A DNA stretch of 64,000 nt from CAZYTM01 sp964649725 (GTDB lineage: Bacteria > Desulfobacterota > Desulfuromonadia > Geobacterales > Geobacteraceae), in assembly GCA_964649725.1 (NCBI GenBank), contig CAZYTM010000002.1, forward strand, positions 124,001-188,000, in the 5' to 3' direction. The stretch's first letter is position 1. Each line of letters begins with the position of its first letter. The notes below the pieces were generated by a model. The model did no database searches. It saw only the letters and a program-made list of their open reading frames with translations, and had not been told where the DNA came from. Shown here piece after piece: positions 50,998-61,297 of this stretch. The position numbers and the translations under genes are program-made.

Positions 50998-52662
50998 CTA
51001 ATATCGGTAAGTTACATCCACTTTGAATATCTGATTGGTTTGCTGCAGATCACTGACTAGGTTAAAATTGTTTATCCGCTCCCAGCCATACATTATATTC
51101 ATATTTACATCTCCGAATAAAGGAAGAGCCCAGAATAAACGTCCAGCATTTTTTTCTTCAGCCTGTTGATTAGCAATCCTTCCTTCCAGCCCACGATTAG
51201 TATGTATGTAATCCAATGACACGGAATTTCTGGTCGAGAAGTAATGAGTATATCGTACAAATATATCTTGGGTCGCACCACCCTGAGAATGCCCGATAGT
51301 CATACCTTGATACGTATAACCATTGGGAAATTTATAGTCTGTGTATAGCACCGGGTGTCCCCAGAAATATTCAATTCGCAACTCGTCTTTACCACTAGGA
51401 GTAAGGAATGGCACAAAAATTCCTGCCACATAACTTTCAAGAAAAGGCCAAAAAAGTGCTACGTCCTCGCCTGCATATTCAGCATATATTTCCGTGTTTT
51501 TCAGCCATGGGATACGGATACGAAAATCAAATCCAGCAATACTGTTACTATTATCATTGAACCCGCCGCCAAAAATAGAATCCTGTAAAGAGCTGCTACC
51601 TGAAAACCCAGGCCCCCCAGCCTGACGGACAAAGTTACCTCCAATCTCAATCCATTTAGAGGGCTTTATTGCAAGCTTAATCCCGACAAAATAAGGCTGA
51701 CGAAGTGTTTCTCCCGAACCAGTCTCATCAAAACGTGATAATATGATTGCATACTTGACATCACCAATATATCGTTTCAACCAATTGATATCAATAGGCT
51801 CCGGACTCGAAATTTTAAATAAATCAAAATTCTTTCCATTATTGGTTAGTGTAACAGCCCCACGCGATCCTGGCCCAAACCAAAGAGCATCACGACCGAA
51901 TTCGAATTCAAGACCACCTCCTCCTACCTTCCCATAACCTTTTTGCAATTGCAACTGACAATCCTGCATATCCGCACTTGAATCTGATCTGCATATAACT
52001 AATGGTTCAACACTCAGCACTGCGAAATCATCGAGATAAGTTTCCATATCCCAGCGTAATTCCATATTATGCCCTAGATGATAAATAACTCCTTCGTTAT
52101 TTTCTAATAATGGTGTCCCTTCAGTTCCTGTTTCCCTGACAATACCTCCACGCGCTGGCCTAAGGTCTCGTCCAATAAAACCGAACACATGTCCACCACC
52201 ACGGTCATATACATCCCGATTAAAATCCCTGGGGACAGCATCTGTATAGACATATCTTAAACGAGCGGCTGCAATTGGGTTGAAATCAATAAGAGGGACC
52301 TTGCCAGGTTTCTTCTTTAAACCAAACTCACGCTGGACAAAGCTCTTTAAGTGCCTGATAATCTGAATAGCCAGGATTGGTGCGTTATCGATTTTGCTTA
52401 GATTATCTTCCGCCTCTATGATTAATCTTGCTACTTCTGCTTTAGAATAGGGTCGCAATCCTTTAATTTCAGAGTTGATAAGACCGAACCCGCTAAGTTT
52501 ATCAAGGTATTGGTAAACAGGACTTTCAAGAGGGATATTAGCAGAAGAGATTGCCCAAGAACTTGGCAAATATATTCCTAACATTATCCATGTGAATATG
52601 ATTGATGTTAGAGTATATTGTTTTGATCTGATTAAATTTATTTTGTACCAAGAAAACATCAT
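50998..52662 (-). CDS. Wzi-family capsule-assembly outer-membrane protein
   Basis: The 554-aa protein has an N-terminal signal sequence (about residues 17-38 hydrophobic, ending SSWA) and a short helical lead-in, then a long alternating-strand region typical of an outer-membrane barrel (GPGSRGAVTLTNN, GDVKYAIILSRFDE) and an aromatic C-terminus, VDVTYRY. These features and LEFEFGRDALWFGPGSRG match Wzi-like capsule assembly proteins. Wzi binds capsule at the surface in E. coli. It is the last gene of the polysaccharide locus on this strand. Confidence 0.8.
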   Translation of the reverse strand: MMFSWYKINLIRSKQYTLTSIIFTWIMLGIYLPSSWAISSANIPLESPVYQYLDKLSGFGLINSEIKGLRPYSKAEVARLIIEAEDNLSKIDNAPILAIQIIRHLKSFVQREFGLKKKPGKVPLIDFNPIAAARLRYVYTDAVPRDFNRDVYDRGGGHVFGFIGRDLRPARGGIVRETGTEGTPLLENNEGVIYHLGHNMELRWDMETYLDDFAVLSVEPLVICRSDSSADMQDCQLQLQKGYGKVGGGGLEFEFGRDALWFGPGSRGAVTLTNNGKNFDLFKISSPEPIDINWLKRYIGDVKYAIILSRFDETGSGETLRQPYFVGIKLAIKPSKWIEIGGNFVRQAGGPGFSGSSSLQDSIFGGGFNDNSNSIAGFDFRIRIPWLKNTEIYAEYAGEDVALFWPFLESYVAGIFVPFLTPSGKDELRIEYFWGHPVLYTDYKFPNGYTYQGMTIGHSQGGATQDIFVRYTHYFSTRNSVSLDYIHTNRGLEGRIANQQAEEKNAGRLFWALPLFGDVNMNIMYGWERINNFNLVSDLQQTNQIFKVDVTYRY

Positions 52663-52785
52663 TTGCAGACAATATCCCAGTCAAACTTTAACTGCATCTT
52701 CCCCAGATAATTACAAAATATGTTTGGAATTACAAAGAAAAAATCGTGGTAAATATCAATGGCATATTACTTTGTGACGAAAAAA

Positions 52786-54732
52786 TCAAGATAACTTCGT
52801 CGAGGTGGATATTGATAATACTTTTCTTGAAATAACTCGTCCACCTGTCGGCGCAAAAAGATCGGGTCGAACACGCTGGAATCCTGCTGGAGGTGGACCG
52901 CTGAATTTATATGTAGGAGTAAATTCCGGGACTAAATATACTAGACTGTCCATCAATCCCTCAATGTCTGTCTTTTTTGCTTTGATCAGCATCTCATCCA
53001 AAACCGATGCAACTGTATCCAACTCTGAAACAACAGCAGCTGCAATTTTAATCTTCTCATGACTGGTTGGCATAACTCCTTCACCATCAATAAGTAGTTC
53101 TTCAAACAGCTTTTCACCTGGGCGTAACCCGGTAAAAACAATGTCAATATCTTCATATGGGACAAATCCGGAAAGCCTTATTAGTTCTTCTGCTAAATCG
53201 ACTATTTTAACTGGTTCTCCCATATCAAGGACAAATATCTCGCCCCCTTTGCCAATACATCCTGCCTGCAGTACCAACTGTACAGCTTCAGGTATAGTCA
53301 TAAAATAACGCATAATTTGTGGATCAGTAACTTTCACCGGCCCACCGTTCTTAATCTGTTCCTTGAATATGGGGATTACACTCCCATTACTCCCTAACAC
53401 ATTGCCAAATCTAACTGTAGTAAAATTTGTCAAACTCTTACGTGCAAGCGCTTGCACATAAATCTCTGCAGCCCGCTTTGTAGCTCCCATTATATTTGTT
53501 GGATTAACTGCCTTGTCTGTGGAAATCATAACAAAATTTCTGACGCCACAGCGGTGAGCAGTATCTGCCAAGTTTCTAGTACCACCAATATTATTGGTTA
53601 CAGCCTCTGATGGATTATATTCCATCATAGGAACATGTTTGTATGCTGCCGCATGGAAAACAACCTCTGGGCGAAACTCATCAAATAGCATTCCAACCCG
53701 TTGCAAATCCCTAATATCACCTATTACAGGTATTATTGGCAGTTCAGACGTCATTTCATGCAACTCATTTTCAAGGAAAAAAAGTGGCGTTTCAGCACAA
53801 TCGAGCAGAATGATTTTAGCAGGATTAAATTTAATCACCTGACGGCAAATCTCGCTCCCAATACTCCCTGCAGCACCAGTAATCAAAATTCTTTTACCAG
53901 TGAGATAGCTGCTTATACTTTTTTCGTCCAGAACAACTGCATCCCGACCCAGCAGGTCCTCAATGTCTACATTTTTTATTTGCGAAACCGATATCTTGCC
54001 GTCAATAAAATCACTTATCCCCGGCACTGTCTTGACACTTACCTTGGCCTTTTCACAACAACCAACTATGCGACGCATCATTTTCCCTCGAGCAGACGGG
54101 ATGGCGATTATAATTTCTTCAATCCGGTGTTTTCTAACGATTGCGCGCAAATGATTAATATCGCCCAGGACCGGGACCCTATGCAGAAGCATTCCATGCT
54201 TCTCACGGTCATCGTCGACAAAACCTACCACACAATATTCACTTGAACGCTGTTTGCGCATCTCTTTGAGTAGGAGACTTCCTGCTTCACCAGCACCAAT
54301 TATAAGTGTGCGCCGTCCCTTACCACTTCTCGGGATGCTATGACTTTCCCTGTATATTCTCCATAGTAGTCGGCTCGATGAAACCGTAAAAAACAAGAGA
54401 AACCAATCAAGAACAAAGATAGATCTTGGAAATGAATTAAAGTACCGCACATACATAATCGTAAAGACTGCTAAAACCGATGAAATGGTAATAACTTTGA
54501 ATATTTCAATCGCATCTTGAAGAGATGCATAGCGCCATAAATTTCGGTAAAGACCTGAGATCAGAAAAACTAATGGTTTTATTGTCAATACGACCCATAG
54601 CCCACGTACAAACATCTCCCATTCATTGGCTGGGATCTGAAAATCAAAGCGCAGCATGTAGGCAAAAATATAGGCTGCGCCAATTAGTCCTATATCGACA
54701 ACAAAAACAAGGAGACGTTTTTTGCTGAACAT
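52786..54732 (-). CDS. Membrane nucleoside-diphosphate-sugar 4,6-dehydratase (PglF/WbpM/CapD type)
   Basis: The 648-aa protein has four N-terminal membrane segments, a first Rossmann-like domain (LIIGAGEAGSLLLKEM near 143-158) and a catalytic SDR domain with TGAAGSIG at 285-292. The catalytic region reads STDKAVNPTNIMGATK, with methionine in place of the usual tyrosine, as in the FlaA1/PglF/WbpM group. It makes a UDP-4-keto-6-deoxy sugar from UDP-GlcNAc or similar, the first step toward bacillosamine, FucNAc or QuiNAc sugars. Sugar transferase and aminotransferase genes follow upstream on the same strand. Confidence 0.9.
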   Translation of the reverse strand: MFSKKRLLVFVVDIGLIGAAYIFAYMLRFDFQIPANEWEMFVRGLWVVLTIKPLVFLISGLYRNLWRYASLQDAIEIFKVITISSVLAVFTIMYVRYFNSFPRSIFVLDWFLLFFTVSSSRLLWRIYRESHSIPRSGKGRRTLIIGAGEAGSLLLKEMRKQRSSEYCVVGFVDDDREKHGMLLHRVPVLGDINHLRAIVRKHRIEEIIIAIPSARGKMMRRIVGCCEKAKVSVKTVPGISDFIDGKISVSQIKNVDIEDLLGRDAVVLDEKSISSYLTGKRILITGAAGSIGSEICRQVIKFNPAKIILLDCAETPLFFLENELHEMTSELPIIPVIGDIRDLQRVGMLFDEFRPEVVFHAAAYKHVPMMEYNPSEAVTNNIGGTRNLADTAHRCGVRNFVMISTDKAVNPTNIMGATKRAAEIYVQALARKSLTNFTTVRFGNVLGSNGSVIPIFKEQIKNGGPVKVTDPQIMRYFMTIPEAVQLVLQAGCIGKGGEIFVLDMGEPVKIVDLAEELIRLSGFVPYEDIDIVFTGLRPGEKLFEELLIDGEGVMPTSHEKIKIAAAVVSELDTVASVLDEMLIKAKKTDIEGLMDSLVYLVPEFTPTYKFSGPPPAGFQRVRPDLFAPTGGRVISRKVLSISTSTKLS

Positions 54733-54766
54733 TATTCCTCCAAGCAGATAATCCGCCTCATCTAAA

Positions 54767-55363
54767 TTACTTAATTAATGCACTAAATGTAGCAAATATT
54801 ATTTTAATATCAAGCCAAAACGATCTTTCTGCTACATATCGTTGATAATAAGCAAGCTTAACTGGTAATATTTTTTCAATATAAGCTTTTTCAGGGTCAT
54901 CTGTCTGTCCAAGAATTTCATTCTCATCTCTGAAGTGAATAGAGGCAAGATCTGTAATCCCTGGAGGAACAGAAAATATCACTTTACGCGAATCTTCAGG
55001 ATAAAAAGCAACATAACGCGGCACTTCAGGTCGTGGACCGACAAGACTCATCTCACCCAAAACGACATTAACTAATTGCGGCAGTTCATCTAGCTTATAT
55101 TTCCTCAATATTTCCCCAGACTTGGTTACTCGACGGTCATTACCAACTGTCAACTGAGTTCCGATAGATTCGGCGTCAAGACACATAGTTCTGAATTTTA
55201 GTATGTTGAACTCTTTCTCAAAACGTCCGACCCTAGATTGCCTGAAAAAAACCGGGCCAGGAGAATCAATTACTATCCATAAAGCGACTATTAAAAAAGC
55301 TGGAGACAGAATAATAATCCCAACTGATGAAGCAATCAGATCAAAAATCCGTTTAACTAACAT
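54767..55363 (-). CDS. Polyprenyl-phosphate sugar-1-phosphate transferase (PglC/WcaJ-like)
   Basis: This 198-aa monotopic enzyme starts KRIFDLIASSVGIIILSPAF with one membrane-associated helix and has KFRTM, the DELPQLVNVVLGEMSLVGP block and GITDLASIHFR. It lacks the extra N-terminal membrane domain of long WbaP-like enzymes, so it resembles PglC. It loads the first sugar phosphate on undecaprenyl phosphate at the inner membrane. Its start overlaps the aminotransferase stop by 11 bases. Confidence 0.92.
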   Translation of the reverse strand: MLVKRIFDLIASSVGIIILSPAFLIVALWIVIDSPGPVFFRQSRVGRFEKEFNILKFRTMCLDAESIGTQLTVGNDRRVTKSGEILRKYKLDELPQLVNVVLGEMSLVGPRPEVPRYVAFYPEDSRKVIFSVPPGITDLASIHFRDENEILGQTDDPEKAYIEKILPVKLAYYQRYVAERSFWLDIKIIFATFSALIK

Positions 55364-56510
55364 TTAAAATCTCATTTACAGCAACAACCACTCGCTCCTG
55401 GTCATGAGCAGTCATTTTTGTATAAAGTGGCAAACTAACAACTTTTTCAAATACATCTAACGAATCAGGAAAGTCTTCCGGTTTAAGACCGTATTTATTT
55501 CGCCAATAGGGCTGGAGGTGGAGGGGTATAAAATGTACACTGCAGCCAATCCCCATTTCAGACATTAATTCGATGAAACGGTCACGAGAAACTGGAGAGC
55601 TCTTTGAAATTCGAATAACATATAAGTGCCATGCATGGGTATCTGTCGCTGGCGCTTTCGGAGGAAGGTTTAAAGGTAGATCCCTGAATGCTTCATCATA
55701 TATTGCGGCCATTTCAGCCCGGCGTTTCTGAAACAGCCAAGCTTTTTTTAACTGGTGGATACCCAATGACGCCGAAATATCCGTCATGTTGTATTTACAG
55801 CCTGGTGCTACGACTTCATAGCTCCATGCCGGTGTCGATGATCTATAACGGTCAAAAGCATCTCTGTTAATGCCGTGCAAGCGCATTACCCGACAACGTT
55901 TAGCTATATCTGGATTGCGCGTAACAACCATTCCGCCTTCACCAGTAGTAATTGTCTTGGTAGCATAAAAGCTGTATACAGTTGCGTCACTTTCCAATGT
56001 GCCAATCATTTTACCGTTACACGTTGAAGGTAAAGCGTGAGCTGCGTCTTCAACAACTCTCAGATTGTATTTACGAGCAATTGCAAGAATTGGCTCCATA
56101 TCACAAGCTAAACCTGCAAAATGGACAGGGATAATAGCCTTTGTTTTTTGAGTAATTGCTGCTTCTATCTTGGACGGATCAATATTGAATGTGGTTGGAT
56201 CTATATCGACAAAAACAGGGTTCGCATCCAGATAACGAACAACTTCTGCAGTAGCGGTAAATGTATATGGAGTAGTGATTACTTCATCTCCAGGGCCGAT
56301 ACCAACTGCCTCCAGTGCCAGATGCAGACCAGCGGTAGCAGAGTTGACTGCTATAGCTTCTACGTCGATGCCTAGAAATTCTATGAATTCATCCTCAAAA
56401 CGCTTGGTTTTAGGACCAGTCGTAAGCCAGCCGGATCTGAGAGAATCAAGAACTTCGTTGATTTCCTCTTCACCGATATCAGGCAAAGCAAAAGGGAGAA
56501 AAGCTGACAT
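55353..56510 (-). CDS. DegT/DnrJ/EryC1-type sugar aminotransferase (PglE-like)
   Basis: The 385-aa PLP enzyme opens LPDIGEEEINEVLDSLRSGW, has EDAAHALPST and the lysine segment SFYATKTITTGEGGM (K probably binds PLP). Such enzymes add an amino group to the 4-keto-6-deoxy sugar made by the PglF-like dehydratase. With the dehydratase and transferase it makes a plausible initiation module; a dedicated PglD-like acetyltransferase is not adjacent. Confidence 0.9.
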   Translation of the reverse strand: MSAFLPFALPDIGEEEINEVLDSLRSGWLTTGPKTKRFEDEFIEFLGIDVEAIAVNSATAGLHLALEAVGIGPGDEVITTPYTFTATAEVVRYLDANPVFVDIDPTTFNIDPSKIEAAITQKTKAIIPVHFAGLACDMEPILAIARKYNLRVVEDAAHALPSTCNGKMIGTLESDATVYSFYATKTITTGEGGMVVTRNPDIAKRCRVMRLHGINRDAFDRYRSSTPAWSYEVVAPGCKYNMTDISASLGIHQLKKAWLFQKRRAEMAAIYDEAFRDLPLNLPPKAPATDTHAWHLYVIRISKSSPVSRDRFIELMSEMGIGCSVHFIPLHLQPYWRNKYGLKPEDFPDSLDVFEKVVSLPLYTKMTAHDQERVVVAVNEILNVS

Positions 56511-56521
56511 ATAGAATCCTG

Positions 56522-57247
56522 TTAACTAGGTTTCCTTATCCAACACAAAACGTGAGTGCGAAGAAAAGGGAAAATATTAAATACAGAGTAGAGGCTCGGA
56601 TGAATTTTTGTAACTAGTCTGCTAATTGGAGGTGCCAGAGTAATACGCCATACAGTAATTTCGCCATACGGAAAAAGAGACTTTACTCTGCTTACTGGCA
56701 CCCCCTTAACATCTGAATTTTTAGGGTTATTAACGATAAAGTCATACCAGAGCACACCACCACCAGGCTTTACCAGTGACCACATTCTGTCAGCTAATTT
56801 TTGCTGGAAATAGCTGTCAAGTATTGAAGAAAATACCGTAGACTGATATACAACCTCAAATGAACTATCTGCTAATTTTAATTCACATGCGTCGCCAGCT
56901 AATATTTCAGTAGCAATCGGCAGATTATTGATAGCTTTAGCCACACGCTCTTCGAGCAGCTCATTACCTACCAGATTTTCTGGCTTGAAGCCAAAACGAA
57001 TAAATTCAAGGAGATTCGCGCCCTCTCCACAACCAACTTCTAGCAGCCTAATATTACTTATTTGATAATTATATATAGTTTTTATCCAATGAGCAAGTAC
57101 ACGCTCTTTCTCCTGAGTACTCATATATACTGAAGGATTAGATAAATCGTACAAAGTGCTGCATGATTGTTTGCGGCGCAGGTATCGCTCTGTTATGCGT
57201 TCAAGCTCTGTCAATAAATTATCCTCATCTATTCCATTCAAATACAA
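56522..57247 (-). CDS. Class I SAM-dependent methyltransferase
   Basis: The 241-aa protein has motif I LLEVGCGEGANLLEF near residue 70 and an AGDACELKLADSSFEVVYQ segment. The substrate is unknown; in a polysaccharide locus it probably methylates a sugar or lipid-linked intermediate. The start is uncertain: the frame opens with TTG at 57247 and no ATG with a ribosome-binding site lies near. Confidence 0.75.
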   Translation of the reverse strand: MYLNGIDEDNLLTELERITERYLRRKQSCSTLYDLSNPSVYMSTQEKERVLAHWIKTIYNYQISNIRLLEVGCGEGANLLEFIRFGFKPENLVGNELLEERVAKAINNLPIATEILAGDACELKLADSSFEVVYQSTVFSSILDSYFQQKLADRMWSLVKPGGGVLWYDFIVNNPKNSDVKGVPVSRVKSLFPYGEITVWRITLAPPISRLVTKIHPSLYSVFNIFPFLRTHVLCWIRKPS

Positions 57248-57331
57248 TTATTGATAATACAAGACCTATCAAAAGAATGATTGCTTCTTAATTCAAAATC
57301 AAATAGGTCAATATTTTTAATCAAACATAAA

Positions 57332-58570
57332 TCAAGAGACAGTTCTGCGTTGAGCCACTATATAATCTATAAAATCGAGCAGGTTGGCAGCTGATTTCGA
57401 CCTGGAAAAGTGTTCCTCGACAAATTTTCTCCCTTTTCTCCCATACTCCTGCTGTAGCATTGTGTCGCTTTTTATACTGCGTAAAGCATCAACAATAGCC
57501 TGTGAATCTTCTGGCTTAACAGCAATCCCACAAGCTGCGTCTGACATAAGTGCTCCTGATTCACCGATATCAGTTGCAATAACAGGAAGTTCACATGCCA
57601 TATAAGAGAACATCTTTACCGGTCTTACACCAGTTGTAAAGTCTGCATTCTTCAAGGTACTAATACCAACATGGCTTAGATTTAGATAATCAACAAGCCT
57701 TTCCTGAGGTTGCGCAACAATGAATATTACGTTGTCCAGATGCCTTTCTGTGACAAGCAGCTTAATTCTTTCACGTTCGCTACCTTCCCCAATAAAAAGA
57801 AACCTGTATTCATCACCAGCATTTTGCAAGATTTCTGCTGCATCAATGATTACATCCAGCCCATGCTGAAACCCCATGGTACCTGCATAAGTAACAACAA
57901 ACTTGTCCTGTAAACCAAGGTGTTGTAGCAATGATTCATCAGGTGATTTTCTTTTATATAGTTCTGTGTCAACCCCATTAGGGAGAAGACGGACTCGTGA
58001 TGCATGTTGATATTTTAAGGCATGATCATGCACTTTATCGGTGACCGACACAATACCATCACATTTACTAAGAACAAATTTCTCTATACTGCGGGCTATG
58101 TTAAGCTGCCAACCCTCTTTGAGAAACCCAAAATTCAGCGCTGCATCAACCCACATATCTGACATGTGATTGACAACCGGTATGCCTTTCAATCTGCCAA
58201 GCAGATTTGCCGTGATGCCCGAGAACAACGGAGGGTTTTCTACCAGAATGACATCCGGCCGAGCAAGCATCATCCCAGTGAGGAAAGAAGACATCATGAA
58301 TGATAAAAACCACTTCAGCCTGGCGACCCCAGTTCTACGCTCATCTTCCCAAAACCATGACCTAACTATGTCTATGCCATGATATTGTTCCCTCTGAAAG
58401 ATACAATTTCGATAACCCTCGCAGACTACGCCATTTGGATAGTTGGGAGATACTGTCAAAACGGTAACCTTATGCCCAAGGCGATTAAAAAAGTTCGCAT
58501 AATAGTCCAATCGGGCTTGAGCAGCTCCAATTTCTGGGGGGAAATACTGCGTCAACAGGAGGATATGCAT
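57332..58570 (-). CDS. Glycosyltransferase family 4 protein (WbuB-like)
   Basis: The 412-aa GT-B enzyme opens HILLLTQYFPPEIGAAQARL and has the GT4 catalytic block TGVRPVKMFSYMACELPVIA and LPNGVDTELYKR. The N-terminus is like that of L-fucosamine transferases of the WbuB group. Its start lies 19 bases inside the 3' end of the downstream aminotransferase gene. Donor and acceptor are inferred only. Confidence 0.88.
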   Translation of the reverse strand: MHILLLTQYFPPEIGAAQARLDYYANFFNRLGHKVTVLTVSPNYPNGVVCEGYRNCIFQREQYHGIDIVRSWFWEDERRTGVARLKWFLSFMMSSFLTGMMLARPDVILVENPPLFSGITANLLGRLKGIPVVNHMSDMWVDAALNFGFLKEGWQLNIARSIEKFVLSKCDGIVSVTDKVHDHALKYQHASRVRLLPNGVDTELYKRKSPDESLLQHLGLQDKFVVTYAGTMGFQHGLDVIIDAAEILQNAGDEYRFLFIGEGSERERIKLLVTERHLDNVIFIVAQPQERLVDYLNLSHVGISTLKNADFTTGVRPVKMFSYMACELPVIATDIGESGALMSDAACGIAVKPEDSQAIVDALRSIKSDTMLQQEYGRKGRKFVEEHFSRSKSAANLLDFIDYIVAQRRTVS

Positions 58571-59682
58571 TTATGCATCGCTTCGCACACGTAATCAATT
58601 TGTGCATGAGTTATTTCAGCATCCATAGGGAGGCTTAAAATCTGTTCACTCGCCTTTTCTGATACCGGGAAAGCTCCCACAGAGTAATTCAAATATTGAT
58701 AGGCAGGCTGCAAATGGAGAGGAATCGGGTAGTGGATGCCAGTGGCTATTCCGGCTTCGCTCAGTTTGACCTGCAATTTATCACGATTATTGACCCTGAC
58801 AACATAAAGATGAAAAACATGCCTGACTTTATCGTTGCTTACCGGCAGGGTTAAAGCCGTGAGCTGTTGTAATTTTTCCTTATAATATGCGGCATTGATT
58901 ATCCGTTGTTCTGTCCATCCTTCCAGATATTTGAGCTTCACACTAAGAACCGCTGCATGAATCGTATCGAGTCGGCTATTTACTCCCTCAACATCATGTT
59001 CATATTTCTTCAGTCGACCATGATTTCTCAACATGGATATTTTACTTGCAAGTTCCGCATCATTGGTGACTACAGCACCCGCATCACCGTATGCGCCAAG
59101 ATTTTTACCTGGATAAAAACTAAAACAGGCAACATCCCCTAAAGAGCCGACCCTTTTTCCGGCAAATTCAGCACCATGTGCCTGAGCAGCATCCTCTATA
59201 ACTTTTAATTCGTATTTGGCAGCGATCTGATTTATTGCTTCCATATCACACGGTTGCCCATAAAGATGAACTGCTATTATCGCCTTGATAGGAATATTTC
59301 TCGCACGTAAATTCTTGACTTTTGTTTCCAATAAATTCACATCTATCAGTAGAGTTGCCGGGTCGACATCGACAAATTCAACCTTCCCGCCGACCAATGT
59401 CACGGCCTCAGTAGTAGCTATAAAGGTATTGGGAGCTGTTATAACCCGATCATCTGCTGACACCCCAAGCGCTCTGAGCGCGAGCATCAATGCATCAGTG
59501 CCATTTCCTACGCCGCTGCAATATTTTGCCTTGCAAAATGATGCAAATTCTTCTTCGAACTGACCAACCTCTGGCCCCATGATAAAATTAGCCGAATCCA
59601 GGACATTATTAATAGCCAGTTGAATTTCCGGCTTTATTTTTTCGTATTGCGCCTTGAGATTCATGAAAGGTATTTTCTGCAT
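58552..59682 (-). CDS. DegT-type aminotransferase (WbpE/WlbC-like)
   Basis: The 376-aa PLP enzyme has IPFMNLKAQYEKIKPEI at the start, EDAAQAHGAEFAGKRVGSLG and CFSFYPGKNLGAYGDAGA with the PLP lysine. This fits the enzymes that make UDP-GlcNAc3NA from the 3-keto uronate. The acetyltransferase (59731) and dehydrogenase (61280) that would act before and after it lie next to it, supporting the pathway. Confidence 0.9.
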   Translation of the reverse strand: MQKIPFMNLKAQYEKIKPEIQLAINNVLDSANFIMGPEVGQFEEEFASFCKAKYCSGVGNGTDALMLALRALGVSADDRVITAPNTFIATTEAVTLVGGKVEFVDVDPATLLIDVNLLETKVKNLRARNIPIKAIIAVHLYGQPCDMEAINQIAAKYELKVIEDAAQAHGAEFAGKRVGSLGDVACFSFYPGKNLGAYGDAGAVVTNDAELASKISMLRNHGRLKKYEHDVEGVNSRLDTIHAAVLSVKLKYLEGWTEQRIINAAYYKEKLQQLTALTLPVSNDKVRHVFHLYVVRVNNRDKLQVKLSEAGIATGIHYPIPLHLQPAYQYLNYSVGAFPVSEKASEQILSLPMDAEITHAQIDYVCEAMHKCISSC

Positions 59683-59730
59683 GCTAATTCCTCTCTCCTG
59701 CGAAATAGTCTAAAGAAATATAATCAAGAT

Positions 59731-60183
59731 TCATCTGATCTTACGTGCAGGATTACCAGCATAAATCCCTGGGTGCAAAATATCTTTCGTCACCACAGAA
59801 CCAGCACCTATTACTACATTATCAACAATTTTTACAGGGAGTATCGTTGCATTCGTCCCTATGGAAACGTTATTCCCTATAAGAGTAGCTTTCCATAAAG
59901 TTTTATCACCCCTGGCAGGCCCACCTTTAGCAAATATATCATTGATGAACATAGCCCCATGCGAAATGAAACAATCATCCCCAATAGTGACTAGTTCGCA
60001 TATAAATGCATGGGATTGGATTTTACACCTATCCCCAATGGAAACGTCCTTTTGAATTTCAACAAAAGGGCCAATAAAACAGTCATTCCCGATGCTACAA
60101 CCATACATATTAACTGGGTTGACAATTGTTACGTTATCCCCAAACTTTACGTCGACAACAGCAACGCTCTTTATATTAGGCAT
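59731..60183 (-). CDS. Left-handed beta-helix acetyltransferase (WbpD/WlbB-like)
   Basis: The 150-aa protein is built of hexapeptide repeats (FGDNVTIVNPVNMYGC, IGDRCKIQSHAFICE, IGNNVSIGTNATILP) and ends GIYAGNPARKIR. The internal NDIFAKGGPARGD loop is like that of WbpD, which acetylates the 3-amino group of UDP-GlcNAc3NA. It lies between the WbpE-like and WbpB-like genes on the same strand. Confidence 0.88.
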   Translation of the reverse strand: MPNIKSVAVVDVKFGDNVTIVNPVNMYGCSIGNDCFIGPFVEIQKDVSIGDRCKIQSHAFICELVTIGDDCFISHGAMFINDIFAKGGPARGDKTLWKATLIGNNVSIGTNATILPVKIVDNVVIGAGSVVTKDILHPGIYAGNPARKIR

Positions 60184-60215
60184 AAATATCCCCCAGTCAT
60201 TGAAAGTTCTTACTA

Positions 60216-61280
60216 CTATCTACCAAGGCGGCATTTCTGTGGTGTAAACCGCAAAAACACTTCTTTGCCTGTCTCTATCGACTCATATATTGCCATTATT
60301 AACTCCAGCGATTTCCGCCCCTCAAGTCCATCAACTAATGCCTTTTTATCATGACGGATACAATCAACCACATGCCTGAGATACTCTACATGTCCAAAAC
60401 CATATACATCGGGGGGATTTTGTCGATAAGTTGCGACAACATCAGCATCCTCAGGGCGAGTATCTCTGAAATTCCATATCTTCATTTCATTGACTGCAAA
60501 CCCGGAAATCTCAACTGTCCCCTTCTCGCCAAGTATACTTACGGACCCTTCGAGATCCTTAGGTCTCACTGCTGTGGTAGCCTCAATTACTCCCAGTGCC
60601 CCGTTTTTGAATTTAAGTATCGCAACACCAGTATCTTCTGTTTCAATATCTACCAGCTGTGTTGCCGACTTGGCAAAAACAGATTCGACTTCCCCCATCA
60701 TCCATTCTAATAGATCAACGTGATGGCTCGCCTGATTGGTAAAAACTCCGCCGTCATATTTCCATGTGCCCCGCCAAGCATCCTGGTCATAATAATTTTG
60801 CTCTCTGCACCAGCGAACTCTGACTGTACCCATGACAAGTTTACCGAAACGACCATCCTCAAGAGCAGAGCGCAGTTTCTGTACAGGATAGTTATAGCGA
60901 TTCTGTTTTACTACGAACAATTTGATACCTGCCTTGTCGCAGGCCTGTATCATGTCGTCAGCATCATCAATAGTTAATGCCATCGGTTTTTCCACGACGA
61001 TATGTTTGCCAAAACTGGCAAGTTCTATCGTATGTTCAGCATGATAACCGCTTGGGGTTAAAATATTAACAACGTCAATACCATCCCCCATAACTTGCAT
61101 CATCTGGCGCATGTCAGTAAAATAAGGGACATTGTACTTATTCCCATACTCCTCTGCTCTTTCTGTCAATATGTCACAAACCGCTACTAATTTTGCTTCT
61201 GGCATTTGCCGAGTAATTATTTCCGCATGCTTCTTTGCAATCCTCCCACAACCTACAAGAGCAAAACGCATTTCATCCAT
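60216..61280 (-). CDS. Gfo/Idh/MocA oxidoreductase (WbpB/WlbA-like)
   Basis: The 354-aa NAD-binding protein has ALVGCGRIAKKHAEI at the start, VVEKPMALTIDDADD (EKP motif) and RWCREQNYYDQDAWRGTW, similar to WbpB/WlbA, which oxidises the C3 hydroxyl of UDP-GlcNAcA. The ATG at 61280 follows AAGGAG by nine bases; a TTG at 61301 is less likely. A WbpA-like dehydrogenase and a WbpI-like epimerase are not in this window. Confidence 0.9.
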   Translation of the reverse strand: MDEMRFALVGCGRIAKKHAEIITRQMPEAKLVAVCDILTERAEEYGNKYNVPYFTDMRQMMQVMGDGIDVVNILTPSGYHAEHTIELASFGKHIVVEKPMALTIDDADDMIQACDKAGIKLFVVKQNRYNYPVQKLRSALEDGRFGKLVMGTVRVRWCREQNYYDQDAWRGTWKYDGGVFTNQASHHVDLLEWMMGEVESVFAKSATQLVDIETEDTGVAILKFKNGALGVIEATTAVRPKDLEGSVSILGEKGTVEISGFAVNEMKIWNFRDTRPEDADVVATYRQNPPDVYGFGHVEYLRHVVDCIRHDKKALVDGLEGRKSLELIMAIYESIETGKEVFLRFTPQKCRLGR

Positions 61281-61297
61281 AGGAAACTTCTCCTTAA